Assembly: GCA_002917075.1 (NCBI GenBank)
Contig: NTMA01000029.1
Location: 188,810-252,809 of the forward strand
Origin: Hawksworthiomyces lignivorus
Lineage: Eukaryota; Ascomycota; Sordariomycetes; Ophiostomatales; Ophiostomataceae
DNA: 64,000 bases
Direction of reading: 5' to 3'
Below the pieces are notes generated by a model, which worked only from the letters and a program-made list of their open reading frames with translations, made no database searches and was not told where the DNA came from. Below, piece by piece: positions 1 through 12,100 of the stretch; within the stretch, counting starts at the first letter, position 1, and every line of letters begins with the position of its first letter. A program made the position numbers and the translations under genes.

Positions 1-299
1 TTCGCAATAAAACCAAATAAACCAGTTCGTTAAAACATGGCTACCCCATAAAAGAAAACAGAATGCTAGGAGCCTTTAGTGTTTTAAGATGTCTTTTGTC
101 ATACCATCGCCGCTGTACGAAAGACGACTACAGACTGATCGAACGCCTTGCTGTTCGACCATTGTTCGTCGTGAATCGGTAAAAATACAGTGGGCATCAT
201 AAAAGGATTATTGGTGGTTTAGGCGCTCTACTTAATCACAGCCCCCCACCGCGGGCAAATGGTTAATTGTTCGTTCTCTCCAGGCAGGACAATAGAGAA

Positions 300-314
300 G
301 GGGGGGGGGGGGGG
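300..314. repeat. poly-G tract (15 G)
   Basis: An uninterrupted run of 15 G lies 3' of hapE; on the gene's strand it is a poly-C tract inside the possible last intron or 3' UTR. Homopolymer length is unreliable in most assemblies. The remaining bases 1-319 show no other gene; they may hold the hapE 3' UTR or a short last exon. Confidence 0.9.
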
Positions 315-319
315 AAGGA

Positions 320-1542
320 TCAGAAAGCCTGGACACTCACCTGCTGCGGCTGCATGGTATAGCTGCCATACATGCTAGGGTCCATCTCGCCGTATATGGG
401 CGGCTGCGCCTGTCCGTAACCGGCGGCAGCGCCAGGCTGGCCCTGCACTGGGTACATATTCGGGGCTTGCCGATAATCGGCCTCGCCGCCAAGATTGTGT
501 TGGGCCATGGACGTGGCATAATCAACTAGAGTGTGGTTAGCACCAGGTATCTGTTGGCCTGGAACCGGCACTCCTGACACACCCTGTTGTGCCGCTGCGG
601 CAGCAGCGGCTGCTGCGGCGGCGGCAGCGGCCACACCTGCAGCATTGGCGCCACCGGCAGCACCGGCGGCACCAGCAGCACCGGCGCTGGCCGGACCACG
701 CTTGGTGTGGCTCGTGGCTTCCTCGCGCGGCACGATGTCGATGAGGAAATCAAACATGTCGGACTTTGCGAGCGCAGACGCGATATCGGACCGCTGGAGG
801 GTGCGACGCTTATTCTCCTCGGCGTGTATCCATGCGCGCATGGTAAGCTCGGTGATAAAGATATCGCAGCCCTTGGCAAACAGAATTGGCGCTTCGGCAG
901 AAATCATCTTGACCTCGGGGTCCGCCTTCATAACCTTCTTTATACGCGCGAGGGGCAGCTGGTGCAGCTTGTAATCGTGAGTGTCGCTCTCGAGGTGGTT
1001 AATGGTCTGTTGCCAGTATGTGGTCAAGATGTCCTTATACGGGCCGGTAAGGCCTTGGTGGACCTGTTCGATGAAATGAAGGTTAGCTGGCATTCGGACA
1101 ATGGCTGGAAGGAATTAGAGCACGCACATTGGCCCAGGGGCCGGTATAGAGCTCCGAAGGTGCATAGCCTTGTTGGGAGAGCTGCAAAGGCACAGTTAGT
1201 AGCTGCGGCAATGAAGAGTGCAGGACACCTATCGTAGGCGAGATGATAAGCTGCAGAGAGCTAGCCAGCTGGAGGGGAGGAACAAACCGCTGCGCTGGCA
1301 CCTGTATATATGCAATGGACGGTCAGTAATGCGGCCGCATGATGCAGGTTGAAGATCAGCAGAGACGGGAAGTGAAATGGAGGAGGGGAAGCAGAGAGAA
1401 GTAGGAGGGGGAAGAATAAATGGAGCGCAGAAGGGGAGCAGGAAAATGAGAGCTTACCATAGTGACCGCCGTGGCTTGTGTCGTAGACAGGCTGAGGCCT
1501 ATTCTGCTGCGACTGGGCAGCCGGCTGGTTGTGGGGATCCAT
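320..1542 (-). CDS. hapE: CCAAT-binding complex subunit HapE (Hap5/NF-YC)
   Basis: This is the histone-fold subunit C of the trimeric CCAAT-binding factor, which pairs with HapC and HapB in the nucleus. The core runs [20 protein letters not shown], then [20 protein letters not shown], then [20 protein letters not shown] and [10 protein letters not shown], nearly invariant across fungi. Proposed exons: 1542-1458 (starts [13 protein letters not shown]), 1168-1128, and 1063 to about 341 or 320. The exon 2 acceptor is favoured at 1168 because a perfect TACTAAC branch site lies at 1201-1195; an in-frame TAG acceptor giving a start at 1228 is the alternative. After the fold come Gly/Ala repeats and a 14-alanine run, then a Gln/Tyr/Pro-rich tail. 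The 3' end is uncertain: GTGAGT at 340-335 directly after codons MQPQQ looks like a donor, so the stop at 320-322 may be intronic and a short last exon may lie below 300. Confidence 0.93.
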
Positions 1543-4107
1543 AATGAAGGCGTAAGAGCAGTCGTGTGCTGAGAGAAAGTTGTGCAATTGGGAGAATCTC
1601 GCGCGCTTGGAACGATGGAGAGCAAGGTGAGCCGAAAGTGCAAAAGAGGACCCTGGAGCTGGGAGATGGTTTGAAGATGGTGCCGAGGCCGACAATCGGG
1701 TTTCGCGGGGAAGATGCAAATTCACGTAAGTGCTAATTCGCGTAGTGGGGTTTAGGTAGTGGCAGGCGCACGGTTAATCGACAGTTGCGAAAACGAGGCA
1801 CCGAGAATCGACGGGAGACACGCTGTACGACTATACGAATTGGAGAAATAGCCGGACGGTGAGCGAAGAAATGGCAGCTCTCGTAGCTGCAAAGGATGCG
1901 ATAGAAAGGATCTCGGGTGTGGCTGGTGTGTTTAATATGCCGATTTTTTTTCCCTGTTCCGGGTGAAAACAGGGTTAGCAATTAAAGGATAAGATGACAG
2001 TGGCGATAGAAAAGGATGTCTTTAAGAGAGGCAGGAGAACGGAAGCGAAAGCGAAAATAGCAAAAGAGAAAAAAAGAGACTAGAGTGGGGGGGAGAGGGG
2101 GATATTGAAAAGGGAGAAGAGGAAAAGGATGATGCAAGATAAGGGGAATCACAGCCTGCACTGCTTCAAATAAACTGCGATGCACTGCAAGGCGCTGCGC
2201 ACGAAGCCATTCAGACGCTAAAGCCCACATGTGCTGCCGGTAGTGTTATTTGGCGCAAAAGCATTATGCGCATTATTTGTTTACTTCGCGATCCGGCCTA
2301 GCGGGTCGCCACTGCCTTGTGCTCTGGACGTTATTGTTCACGCGGCGACCACTCCCGAGAGCTCCTTCCTCCCTTGTCCTCTCTTTGGTGCAACGGTCCC
2401 CATCTCATCCACTCCTCGCCCTTGGTCTCCAACGGGGAAAGAGCTCACTTGGACAGCAACCCCTCTCCAGTCCCGTTTCTGCCTCTTGATTTGCTCCCTG
2501 TTCGGCACGGTCTTGATTGGCGGGTGCGGATGATTGGCCGGCGCAGGCCAAGCCAGTAAAAGAAGAGGAGAGAGCTTATTAGAGCTCCGAAGGTACGGCA
2601 AAGGGATTGGACGAATGGATGCAGTGGAGTCTCTCTAGAGTCTGGAGTCTCTGTCTTTCTTTTGCTCTCTCGTGCTCTCGTTCGCTCTTTCCACGTTTTC
2701 TTCAACAACACAGCAGAAAGAGCTGAGAAGCACCCATTTGGGGAAAAGGGAAGGCGCAACAAACAGGCTTGTTTGACCGGGAGCTCTTTCTGTTTCCTTA
2801 TTTCCTTTAGAGGCGCGTTTTGTGTCTCAACGTCTCCTCTTCTCTCATCCTCTCCTCTCTATCATTCTCTAATCTCTGTCCCTGTGCCTCTCCTCACCAG
2901 TGGGAAATTTCTTGTGTTTTGATTGCCTGCTGGGACGTCGGGGAACCAATCCACAAATGGAGCCACTCAGCTCCCAGAGATCCCTTTTTTTTTGCCCAGG
3001 CTTTATTTTAATGAGCCGTTTGGTCGAGTCCAAACGACCCAGTCAGGCGGGTGCAAAGTGATGCAGTAGGGGGGAAGATCGAGCAGTAGAACAAAAGGCA
3101 TATAAATTAAGGGAGAAATCAAAGAACGAATAGCAACGCACCTCTCTTTTTGGGATCTTTTTATGGTTCTTTTAAGCTTCGTCTTTTTTGTTCTCTTCGC
3201 GCTCTAGTTTCATAAATCTCGCAGAATCAACAATGAGCTATTCAGCGGGCTGGAAGAAACGACAAACAATTTTTTCCTTTTTTTTTTTTTGCTGTCTGTG
3301 TTGGCTTTTCTCTGCCCGTTTTTGTCTCTCTCGAGGCTGTGATAGGAGAGAAAACCCAAAAATTAAAAAATTAAAAAAACAAAAAGAAAATTCAAGAAGA
3401 AATCTCTTTCAGTATATAACAGTTTGGTATTGGCGAGTGGGGGAAGAAAAGGCCAGGCGCAGAGCGAAGAACAACAGCGCGTGGGAGGGCAAAAGGAAGA
3501 CCGTTGGGGGGGGTTGTTTCTCTGTCGAGACTGTGGTCGCCTCTCTCGTTCTTTGCGTAATTCGCAAGGAGCGGTCAGTGAAATATGAATGGCTGGGTTG
3601 GGCATCAGCGCCGGCCATCCTGCTTGTGGCTGTCACAAAAATACCTAGCTCCTCGTACATGCTGATGCTGGTGCTGGCGCTGGTTCTGTTTTAGGTACCT
3701 GTGCCCAACCGCCCTTACGACTTTGGTGTGGTAGCCCACGCTCTCACGCTGTCTTTTATCCTCCGAGCCGCTGTCCCATATTTCCCTCCCCCTCCCCTCC
3801 CTGTTGTCCTTTCTGCCAGCGCACCAGCCTCAGCTTCATGCTTATGACGGCAGCCTGCATAAGATTTGTGCAGCTGTGAGTTGTGCACTTGTGGATCCCG
3901 ATCCTGGCGCCTGATAAGTAAGGCGCTAAACTTTTTTTGCTTTTAGCTTTTTAGTCACCATAATCACGTGCTTAAAATTCAAAGATGACTAATTTGGAAA
4001 AGCTCTGTCCAATTCTCTAATCGGGGAGTTTAAAAAAAAAATTATCGAAACGAGGAATCGTTGAAATTTCTTCCTTCTTTCTTTTTCCGCACATTTCAAC
4101 CACCATC
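1543..4107. promoter_or_regulatory. long divergent intergenic region between hapE and fcf2
   Basis: About 2.56 kb with no convincing gene. It is dominated by pyrimidine-rich stretches (about 2640-2920, 3780-3810, 4065-4090) and homopolymer A/T runs. CCAAT pentamers are present: as ATTGG on the + strand at 1838-1842, 2516-2520, 2533-2537 and 2606-2610, and as CCAAT at 2946-2950 and 4009-4013. The last is about 95 bp before the fcf2 start. An open frame at 3188-3694 (+) has no recognisable domain and a composition typical of chance ORFs. Confidence 0.6.
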
Positions 4108-5002
4108 ATGACGACTGAGGTGGCAGATCTGACGGAGGATCAGATTGACTCTCTCCTTCGGGAGGCTGAGGAGCGTCTTGCCTCAAAAAATTCGGCCGCT
4201 GAGCTTGCTGTGTCGAACCGGCCTTTTCAGGTGGCTCGCTCAGCAGCGGTCGGCAAAGAGGTCGCGGCGCCAGCTGCTGGCAAAGAAAGCAAGGCGCAGA
4301 AGCCGGCCGACGTGGCAGTTCGCGTGCCTCAGCCTGACAGCAAAAAGGACAAGGTACGCAATCTACATTTATCTCTTGCTCTCCCCCCCCCCTTTGCGAT
4401 TTCTTCTCAAGCACAGGCCTTTTGAGAGACTGCCGATGTGATGAAAATTTTCCCAATAGAATCTTGAGGCATTGGGTGATCCCGTCATGGGAGCAACCCC
4501 TGCACACACATGATTTTTTATTTATTCATAGTTACTCTGATCTTCCTTTTTGGCACCCTCTCAGCTTTTGTTGTTCTCTAGCTTTTGTCCTGTTAGAGCC
4601 AGTTCGCCGCTAACACCTAACCAAAAGAAAAACCCAGCCAACGCCGGCCCTGACTGGTTCGGCCTCGAGAAGACCATCCTTACGCCAGAGACCAAGAGAG
4701 ACTTCCAGGTTCTACGCATGCGTGGCGTCATTGATTCCAAGCACCACTTCCGCAAAGACACTCGTAAAGACTTGATTCCCAAGTTCTCTGTATTTGGCAC
4801 CATTGTGGAGGGTTCCATGGAGGGTGAGAAGGCCCGCCTCACTCGCAAAGAGCGGCGGCGGACGATCGTCGAGGAAGTGCTGGCGTCGCAAGAGACCAAC
4901 CAGAGCTTCAAGAAGCGGTACAGCAAGATCCAGGAGAAGACCACAAGCGGCAAGAAGGCCTTTTACAAGAAGCTTGTTGCCCAGCGCCGTCGACGACCTT
5001 GA
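4108..5002 (+). CDS. fcf2: Fcf2 pre-rRNA processing factor
   Basis: Nucleolar protein of the small-subunit processome (Fcf2/TDIF2 family), needed for early cleavages that release 18S rRNA precursor. The diagnostic block is GPDWFGLEKTILTPETKRDF followed by LRMRGVIDSKHHFRKD, then a basic tail ending QRRRRP. Exons 4108-4353 and 4628-5002 give 206 residues, close to the yeast protein. The acidic start MTTEVADLTEDQIDSLL is an amphipathic helix typical of the family. The donor is GTACGC at 4354. The acceptor is inferred as CCAAAAG (4621-4627) from phase, just after CTAAC/CCTAACC branch-like motifs; AAG acceptors are less common, so this junction is the least certain point. Confidence 0.9.
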
Positions 5003-5661
5003 AGAGCCCAAGATGAAGATTAGAGTGGAGAACTCAATCTGCAGAAAGACGAAACCGTATGCAAAAGAGCTCGAAAGAAGCAAATAATCATGCTAGCTAC
5101 GAGCCCAGCTGAGGCGATCACCAACCAATGCAGCTAGCCGCGTCGGGCCGTGGCAAGTTCGACGCCCAGCCACGTTCTTCTCGTATATCCACACGCTATC
5201 ACTTCATAGCATTGATGATATCTGGCCCAATTATGGCCTACGAATGGGAGACAGGCATCTTTCAGTCCGACATTATTTCCCAGCCATCAATGGCAGAGCA
5301 TTCGGACCGTCCTACCTCGTGACGCAGAGGCGATACACCAAGCCGCAGCTTTGGAAGTACGAGGATGCAGTTCCTGGCTGTTTTCTAGAAAGATACTGTA
5401 TATATACCCAATTAAATAGACATGTAACAATTCCAACAACTGCAATCCAATTTTGTATGTGAAGTTTTTCGCATTGTGATGGTAACAGCTCTTGACTTGG
5501 GCGTCCAGCACAGTGCACGTGACAGTATGCGTCTTATCGATAACAGTGTTCCCAGCTTTGGGTGGGAAGGTAACGCGCCAAAAATCTGCAGATGAAATTC
5601 AAATCTTTTTGTACAGCATCCTGAGAGGAGCAGGCGAGCACCTCTATAGCAAACAGCGAAC
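5003..5661. other. intergenic, fcf2 3' UTR and rsm10 promoter
   Basis: No gene recognised. It holds the 3' region of fcf2 and the upstream region of rsm10, including a CACGTG hexamer near 5515-5521. Short open frames here lack any domain. Confidence 0.5.
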
Positions 5662-6814
5662 ATGAATGCGCCACCAATAATACGGTCACTGCGGCGTGCT
5701 CTTCAGGGGCGGATAGTAAGCTTGCAACTCCAGTTTATTCATTGGATGCCCGACGAAATTGATTGACTCGTGTGTCTCTTCCTTCCAGCCGACGACGACA
5801 AGATGTGCATGGCAGCAGCAGGTCATGCGACCCGCTCAGAGCCGTTTCAACAGCACATTGTAAGAACGACCAGATGGCAATCCGTTGTATGAAAGAGCGA
5901 GGAACAAAAAGGGTCTAACAAAAATCTCTTCTGTTGCAGAGAATCATCCACACCGTCACAAGATGGCCCATCAACTGGGTACGTCACATGCCACCTACAA
6001 CATGCCACATTTTTGCCTCTGTTTTTCGGTGCACAGTAAAGCTGACCTTTCCTTGCTCTCAGACTCCTGACGACAGCCGATCAAGTCCCTGCCGGCCCCG
6101 AGCCTCGCCTGCCCCGCGCCGTCCAGGCCCTCTACCTGCAGCCGCTGCGCCGCGAGTGCCAGTACGGCGTGCCCTCGGCGGACCTGCAGCTGCGCTCCTA
6201 CAGCAAGCGCAGCCTCGAGTTCTTTGCCGACTTTGCGCTGCGCGCCGCCTACCTCCTGCACCTGCCGGCCTTTGGTCCCGTGCCGCTGCCGCGCATCACC
6301 GAGCGCTGGACCGTGCCCAAGTCGCACTTCATCTTTAAGAAGTCGCAGGAGAACTTTGAGCGCATCACCGTGCGCCGGCTGATCCAGATCCGCGACGGCC
6401 ACCCGGAGACCGTGAGGCTGTGGCTCGCCTTCCTGCAGAAGCATGCCTACCCTGGCATCGGCATGAAGGCCAACATCTGGGAGTACAGCAAACTCGGTAT
6501 GCCGGCCCGTTGTCTTTGCGTACATCCGCAATTGCTCCGTCACTTCCTTTTTTTTTTGATCCTATCCAAATGTCTGATTGCTAATTGTCTCTTCCTCAGG
6601 TGTTGGCAAAGAACTGGATGAGGCAGCAGGTGCTGTGGAAAAACAGCTTGAGCCCCAGTGGGAGCACCTCGGCGAGGGCGTGATCGATTTCGAAGCCGCT
6701 GCGAAGGCGGAGGAGGGCTCGACCGAAGTTTCAGCTGATGCCGAAGCAGAAGCAATTCAGCGCGTCAAGGAATTCTTGGCCAGTGAGCGGGTGAAGGCTA
6801 CGGGTGGAAGATAA
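5662..6814 (+). CDS. rsm10: mitochondrial small ribosomal subunit protein uS10m (Rsm10)
   Basis: Component of the head of the mitochondrial 37S ribosomal subunit, orthologous to bacterial S10. Five exons close in phase: 5662-5715, 5789-5859, 5940-5978, 6063-6496 and 6600-6814, giving about 270 residues. The first exon, MNAPPIIRSLRRALQGRI, is rich in Arg with no acidic residues and fits a matrix-targeting sequence. The S10 fold starts near LQLRSYSKRSLEFFADFALR and includes ERWTVPKSHFIFKKSQENFE, RRLIQIRDGHPETV and YPGIGMKANIWEYSKL. The C-terminal exon is an acidic/Ala-rich extension (EVSADAEAEAIQRVKEF) common in fungal versions. The small exons 2 and 3 encode a low-complexity linker and are inferred only from splice phase. 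Confidence 0.9.
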
Positions 6815-7311
6815 ATAAGCAGAGCGAGTGGATGAAAAGAATTAGAGACAGCGCTTGGCATTGTAAGATACTTGAAAATACATCTTATTTCATGAATTCA
6901 CATCGTAAAATCACCTGAGGCACCAACAGTGGGTAGGAAATTGTTGGTTTTACACGTATTTTACGGAGACTATATAAAAATAAAAATTAAAGGAAAAAAA
7001 GAAAGGCTACAGTATCTCATCGACGAATATAGCCTTTAAGAATTTGTGATGCTGTGGTGGTTGGATATATTTCGACTGTAGAGCATCGTACGTTGTGAAG
7101 CTCTAATATGACACTGCAAGCCGAGCGCAAAAATTTGGCTCCACCAAAAAAAAGCTCCAGAATACATGTAATTATCAGCTCGCTACCCTCATAACTATAC
7201 AGCATTAGTATCTTTAAAGAACACTCCTCCTTCTACCCATTGCTATGTATATATAACATTTCGGCTTTTGACCATTCTTCTCGGCATAATTCTTTTTTTC
7301 TTCCTGACACA
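6815..7311. other. intergenic, rsm10 to msw1
   Basis: AT-rich, about 500 bp, no gene recognised. It contains the rsm10 3' end and the msw1 promoter; GTATATATAAC at about 7247-7257 could serve as a TATA-like element 55 bp before the msw1 start. Confidence 0.45.
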
Positions 7312-8809
7312 ATGCGGGATGCCCAGCCTCTCGTCTCGGCCGTGCGTCGCCTTCACAGGCAGCGCAGCCCTCCGAGCTCCTCTCCCGCCCGGCTGTTTCT
7401 ACCCCTTCTCACCCAGCCATGTCGCCGCTGTTTCTCTGGAGAGGCTAGAAGACAGAAACTGAATAATTTAATACCGTCATCGCCACCGCCATCGCCATCG
7501 CCATCGCCGTCACGGTCAGCGCGGAAGAAAGCTGCTGCACAAGACGTGACCAGCGCGCCGAGTGGCGCTGTCATCTTCTCGGGCATCCAGCCCACGGGCG
7601 TGCCGCACCTGGGCAACTACCTGGGCGCCCTGCAGCGCTGGGTCCAGCTGCAGGACGAGGCCGAGGCCGCGGCCGCCTCGGCACCGCCCGGCAGCCCCCG
7701 GACCCAGCTGCTCTACTCCGTGGTGGACCTGCACGCACTGACGTCCGTCCAGGCCAGCGCGCAGGGCGCCGGCGCCGGCGACCTCCTGCGCCAGCAGCGC
7801 CGCGAGACGCTGGCGGCGCTGCTGGCCGTGGGCCTGGACCCGGACCGGTGCGCGCTGTTCTACCAGTCGGCGGTGCCGGCGCACTCGGAGCTCATGTGGC
7901 TGCTGAGCTGCACGGCATCGGTGGGGTACCTGGCGCGCATGACGCAGTGGAAGAGCAAGCTGAATCTGCGGGAGGACGACGCGCTGTCGTTTGCGTTTCC
8001 ACCGGGCGCGCGCAAGAACGACGTAGTCGGCAAGAAAACCGCCGCCCTCAAGCTCGGCCTCTTCTCGTACCCCGTCCTGCAGGCCGCCGACGTGCTCGTC
8101 CACCGCGCCACGCACGTCCCCGTCGGCGCCGACCAGTGCCAGCACCTCGAGTTCGCCCGCGAGTGCGCCACCAACTTCAACCACGTCCACGGGAAGCCCG
8201 TGCTCGTCCCCCCCGCTACCTTGCTATGTAGGTCCCCCCCCCCCCCGCTCTCCCATCACCTCTTCGTCCCGGTCCACCCTGCTCTGTTTGTCTAACCAGC
8301 CGACCACTGCCGCAGCCCCCGCCCGCCGCGTCATGTCCCTGCAGGAGCCCTCAAAGAAGATGTCCAAGTCGCACGCCGACCCGCGCTCTCGCATCCAGCT
8401 GACCGACGACGACGACACTGTGATCGACAAGTTCTTGCGCTCTCGCAGCGACTCGAACAACACTGTGACTTACGACCCAGAGGGGCGCCCAGCTGTCTCC
8501 AACTTGATCGAGATCCTGGCGCTCGTGGAAGAGCACAGCCGTGGGTATGGCTCCAGCCCCAACATCGATGTCGCTGCTGCGGCCAGTGCGTTAGCCAGCA
8601 AGATGGAGGGCGAGCCCTTGAAGGTGCTGAAGCTGCGTGTCGGCAACGCCGTTGTGCGGCGCCTGAAGGGCGTCCGTGAGCGGTTCCTAGACGTGCTTAA
8701 TCGCGACGACGGCGCATACTTAGACCGCGTGGCCGCCCACGGCGCCAAAAAGGCGCAGGCCAGCGCGGCGGAGACGATGGATGCCGTGCGGACTGTTATC
8801 GGGCTGTGA
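7312..8809 (+). CDS. msw1: mitochondrial tryptophanyl-tRNA synthetase
   Basis: Class I aminoacyl-tRNA synthetase that charges mitochondrial tRNA-Trp. Exons 7312-8227 and 8316-8809 give 469 residues; the donor GTAGGT at 8228 and the acceptor GCAG at 8312-8315 restore LLSPARRVMSL. The nucleotide-binding HIGH-type motif is PTGVPHLGNY (about 94-103) and the KMSKS loop is at 320-324 (EPSKKMSKSH). The start was chosen because MRDAQPLVSAVRRLHRQR begins an Arg-rich presequence ending near CRRCFSGEARRQK, consistent with mitochondrial import. Residues 55-70 are a Ser-Pro run from a CATCGC-type hexanucleotide repeat (about 7475-7510). The body is very GC-rich at third positions. No second TrpRS lies in this window, so the cytosolic enzyme must be encoded elsewhere. 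Confidence 0.95.
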
Positions 8810-9163
8810 GCCTCGCCCTTCTCGAAATGTGAAATCGAGAGCACAGAGCAAATCGTTCTTGTATCGGCCTCTTCACCCCATATACAGATATATTGTAATT
8901 TCTAGTGACGAATCCCTTGAGAAGACGTAAAAATGCTGGTTACATGGTTAAGCATTTGCGCTGTCGAACTCCCCTTCAATAAAAATTCTTCTTCCCGCTG
9001 CCTACATTTATCATATAATAGTGTCGTGCGTAATTATTATACTTCGTCCTCGTGAATCACAAACAACAAATCTATCCAAGGAATAGTCATTCCGAAATAT
9101 CTGCACAAAATGTAAATATATGAAAAAGGCAAAGTCAAAAAAATCTAAGCCATCTTTCGCCCT
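8810..9163. other. convergent 3' region, msw1 / importin
   Basis: AT-rich 354 bp between convergent genes; nothing beyond probable 3' UTRs and poly(A) signals (AATAAAAA near 8980). Confidence 0.5.
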
Positions 9164-12100
9164 TCACGATGCATATGTGAAACTCGATCCTCTACATGCT
9201 AGCCAGAACTCCCGCACAACATTATTCGTCTGGCGGGCGCCACGAAGACTACAGCTCGAAACAACTGTGGTTAGCTCTTCTGGAAAATCTTCATTGAATG
9301 ACAGAAAGCACAGAACATACCTTGTAATCTTCTTGAGAAAAATGGCTTTCTCTGGTTCTTTCACTCGCTGACTTGGGAAGGATGGGTTCATTAGGGCTTG
9401 TTCGAGCCACGTGTGTGCTCGAACATGCTGAACCACCAACTTCTTAAGTGGCTCGCTCAGCTTATCCAGCTCGCTGCGCGATGCATTTCCTCCAATGTTC
9501 TGCATCAATGATTGGGCTAGCAACGGTCCTAGATGCTCCATGGCATTATTAACGATGGCTTGAAGGGAAGCATCGTCGGGCTTTAATGTCAGGAAGGTCG
9601 TCTGGGGCGGATTTATCATGTTAGTGGCATCTTTCTCAATTGATCCTGTGATGCACGGAACCACTTACCCAGAATTCTGCTGAGGCTGCCTTTGGCAGGG
9701 GCTCGCTGCCATTCAAAACTTTGAGAGTGAACATAAAGAAAAACTCCAGATGCGAGCCCGGCTCCAGCCGCAGAACAGTCCAAGCGTTCTTCTGCATAAC
9801 GCGATCAATGAACTCAATCCCGCGCTGCGTTAGCTCTGTATCAGTTTCTGGCTCCGGGAGTGTCTCCAAGAGACTCAAAATCCACGACACAAGTAGAGTC
9901 AGACTCTTTCTAGTAATTTCTGTTGCAGGGCTCTTGCTCAGAGAGCTGGCGAATGAATGGGCTGTGTTGACAATGGATCCAATGTAGGGTGTCTGAGCAT
10001 TCTGTCGGATGAGCATCGCGGTAACCATCTCAGGTGGGAAGACAAATGGTCCAGGCTCAGTCTCAGAGAAGCCAGCCTTGAAAATGCTGCAGATTACGTC
10101 AATGACCTCGCTACTTTTCGAAAATGCGGCCTGCACGGCGACAATGATGGACATGATATTGTTTTGCAGAGAGAGCAACCGGGGATCTTGTGCCATGGAA
10201 GCGGTCCTTGCGCTGGCTTCGCTGTCGCCGCCGTCCAGGTCGACGTGCTGCTCCGTGGCAGATTGCAATCCACGCGCCATCCCAGCGAGGCAGCGCAGCG
10301 GAATCAGCACCGCCTGCAGAAGTATCTCCTCGCCTGAGGGCGCAGGTTGGCCGTCTTCAGCCTGCTGCTGACATTGTTTGATGGCTTTGGCCGTGAGGGC
10401 AGAGTTAGGGTCTAGGCTACCTCCAGTCGACTTGAGGTTTAAGCATTGCTCTATGTCGCGTCCTAGAAAAGACAGCAATTGTTCAGAGAGATGAAATCGA
10501 GCGTTATTATCTGGCGTTGCCTGAATAATAGCGGATATGGCATTCACAATTCGCTCTTCAGCAAGTGGGTCGAGCTGAGGATTATCATGGAGCAGTTGAT
10601 ACTGGTGGAGGAACGTGCTAACCTCCGATGTGAGGAGCGATCGGCACGATGAGCAGAGCGTCGAGATAGCCTTGGATGCCTGTGCTGCAAGAGTGGGAGT
10701 GGCAACTGCTTCAAAGAGCAGATTCAAGGCAGCTGGCAAATGGGAAGAGTGCCTCTCAAAATATTCTGAATAACGTTCAATCAAGGACAAAGCCGTCTGG
10801 CGTAGGCGAACCGGAAGCTGTGCTTCCCCCAGGTTGAGCAGATTGAAAAATGGCGTCGAAAAGATGCCACTTAGAAGATCATCGTAGCTATCATCATCGG
10901 AGACGCAGTCTGATAGTGAAGCAAGGCAGAATGTAGTGGCTTCGATCTGTGTCCAGGCTTTGTCCGCAATGGATCGCAGGAGCAGGTCGGTAAAGAGAGA
11001 AAGCAGTTCACGGCCAGCCACCGTAAAGACGGTCTGAAGAAGGTCCGCGACATCCTTCCTAGCATCGCCAAATCCAGCCCTATCCGACGAGTCCCAGCCC
11101 ATAAACTCTTTGACCGGCGGGTACTGAATCTTCTCCCAGCAGTGTCCCACAACTTGTATGACAAGAGCTAAAGCCGATTGTACCCAAGGCTTGTACTGCT
11201 CTTCGCTGGAGTACATCGTATCCAGCATTGTCTCGACGTAAGTCGCCCAAAACTCTAATGCAGGAACGAAAACGAGATCTTCTGCGACTGGGTGGCCAGA
11301 AGCTCTCAGAAGCGAAGCTAACGCAGCTAAAATCCTTTGTGATCGTGGATCAGAGGTTTGCATGAGCATTTCAACTCTTGCATCGCCGTATGCAAGCAGC
11401 AAAAGACCGTACTGGAGCGGCTCATAATCAAAATCGCCATTGAGGAGCTGCTGGAGACGTTCTTGTCCCCAGGGGCTGTCAAAAATAGACGCTATTGTAT
11501 CGTAATGTTCAGCAGTGAAGAAATTAGAATAGTTAGATAAAATATCGCTAAGAAGTTCAATCGCAGCGTCATAAAGCTGTTCATCCTGGAGACAGGAGAC
11601 AACGGGGTTTACCAAGGCGCGAAGAGGCACGACAAGAACGTCGCCCCCGGATGGCAGCCGCTGGGCATATAAGATCCATAACTATTGCTTGCATTAGCAA
11701 TTAGGCGTGACAATTTGACACCCACAATAAGGCGCATCCCCGAAATTATTGCTGTTAAACGCAATTAGACCGCTCACCTGAAGGGCCTTGATGCTTTCCC
11801 GTCGAATATCAGTTATACCTTCGGTTTCCGCAATTTGAGATGTTAGGCCAGAGTGAAGCAGAGATGCAACATGAGCTGCATTTTGCAGAAGTTGGTCATG
11901 GACAGGAGAGCTAGGGAGCGGAAGTCGGTTATCGTCAGCACCCAAAAGAAGACACGGATTGTGAATCAAAATCAATCGGCAAGGAGCCATACAATTTAGC
12001 GACACGCATGTCCGTCTTGCCCACGTCCGTTACTAAGTTTTGTATAAACCAAAGTGCGACGCGCAAGGAACGCCAGTTTAGGTTTTCTGCGATCTCGGCA

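Noticed and set aside
3188..3694. 168-codon frame in the hapE-fcf2 intergenic region
   Set aside because: Homopolymer-derived Phe and Lys runs, no domain, and no ortholog-like block.
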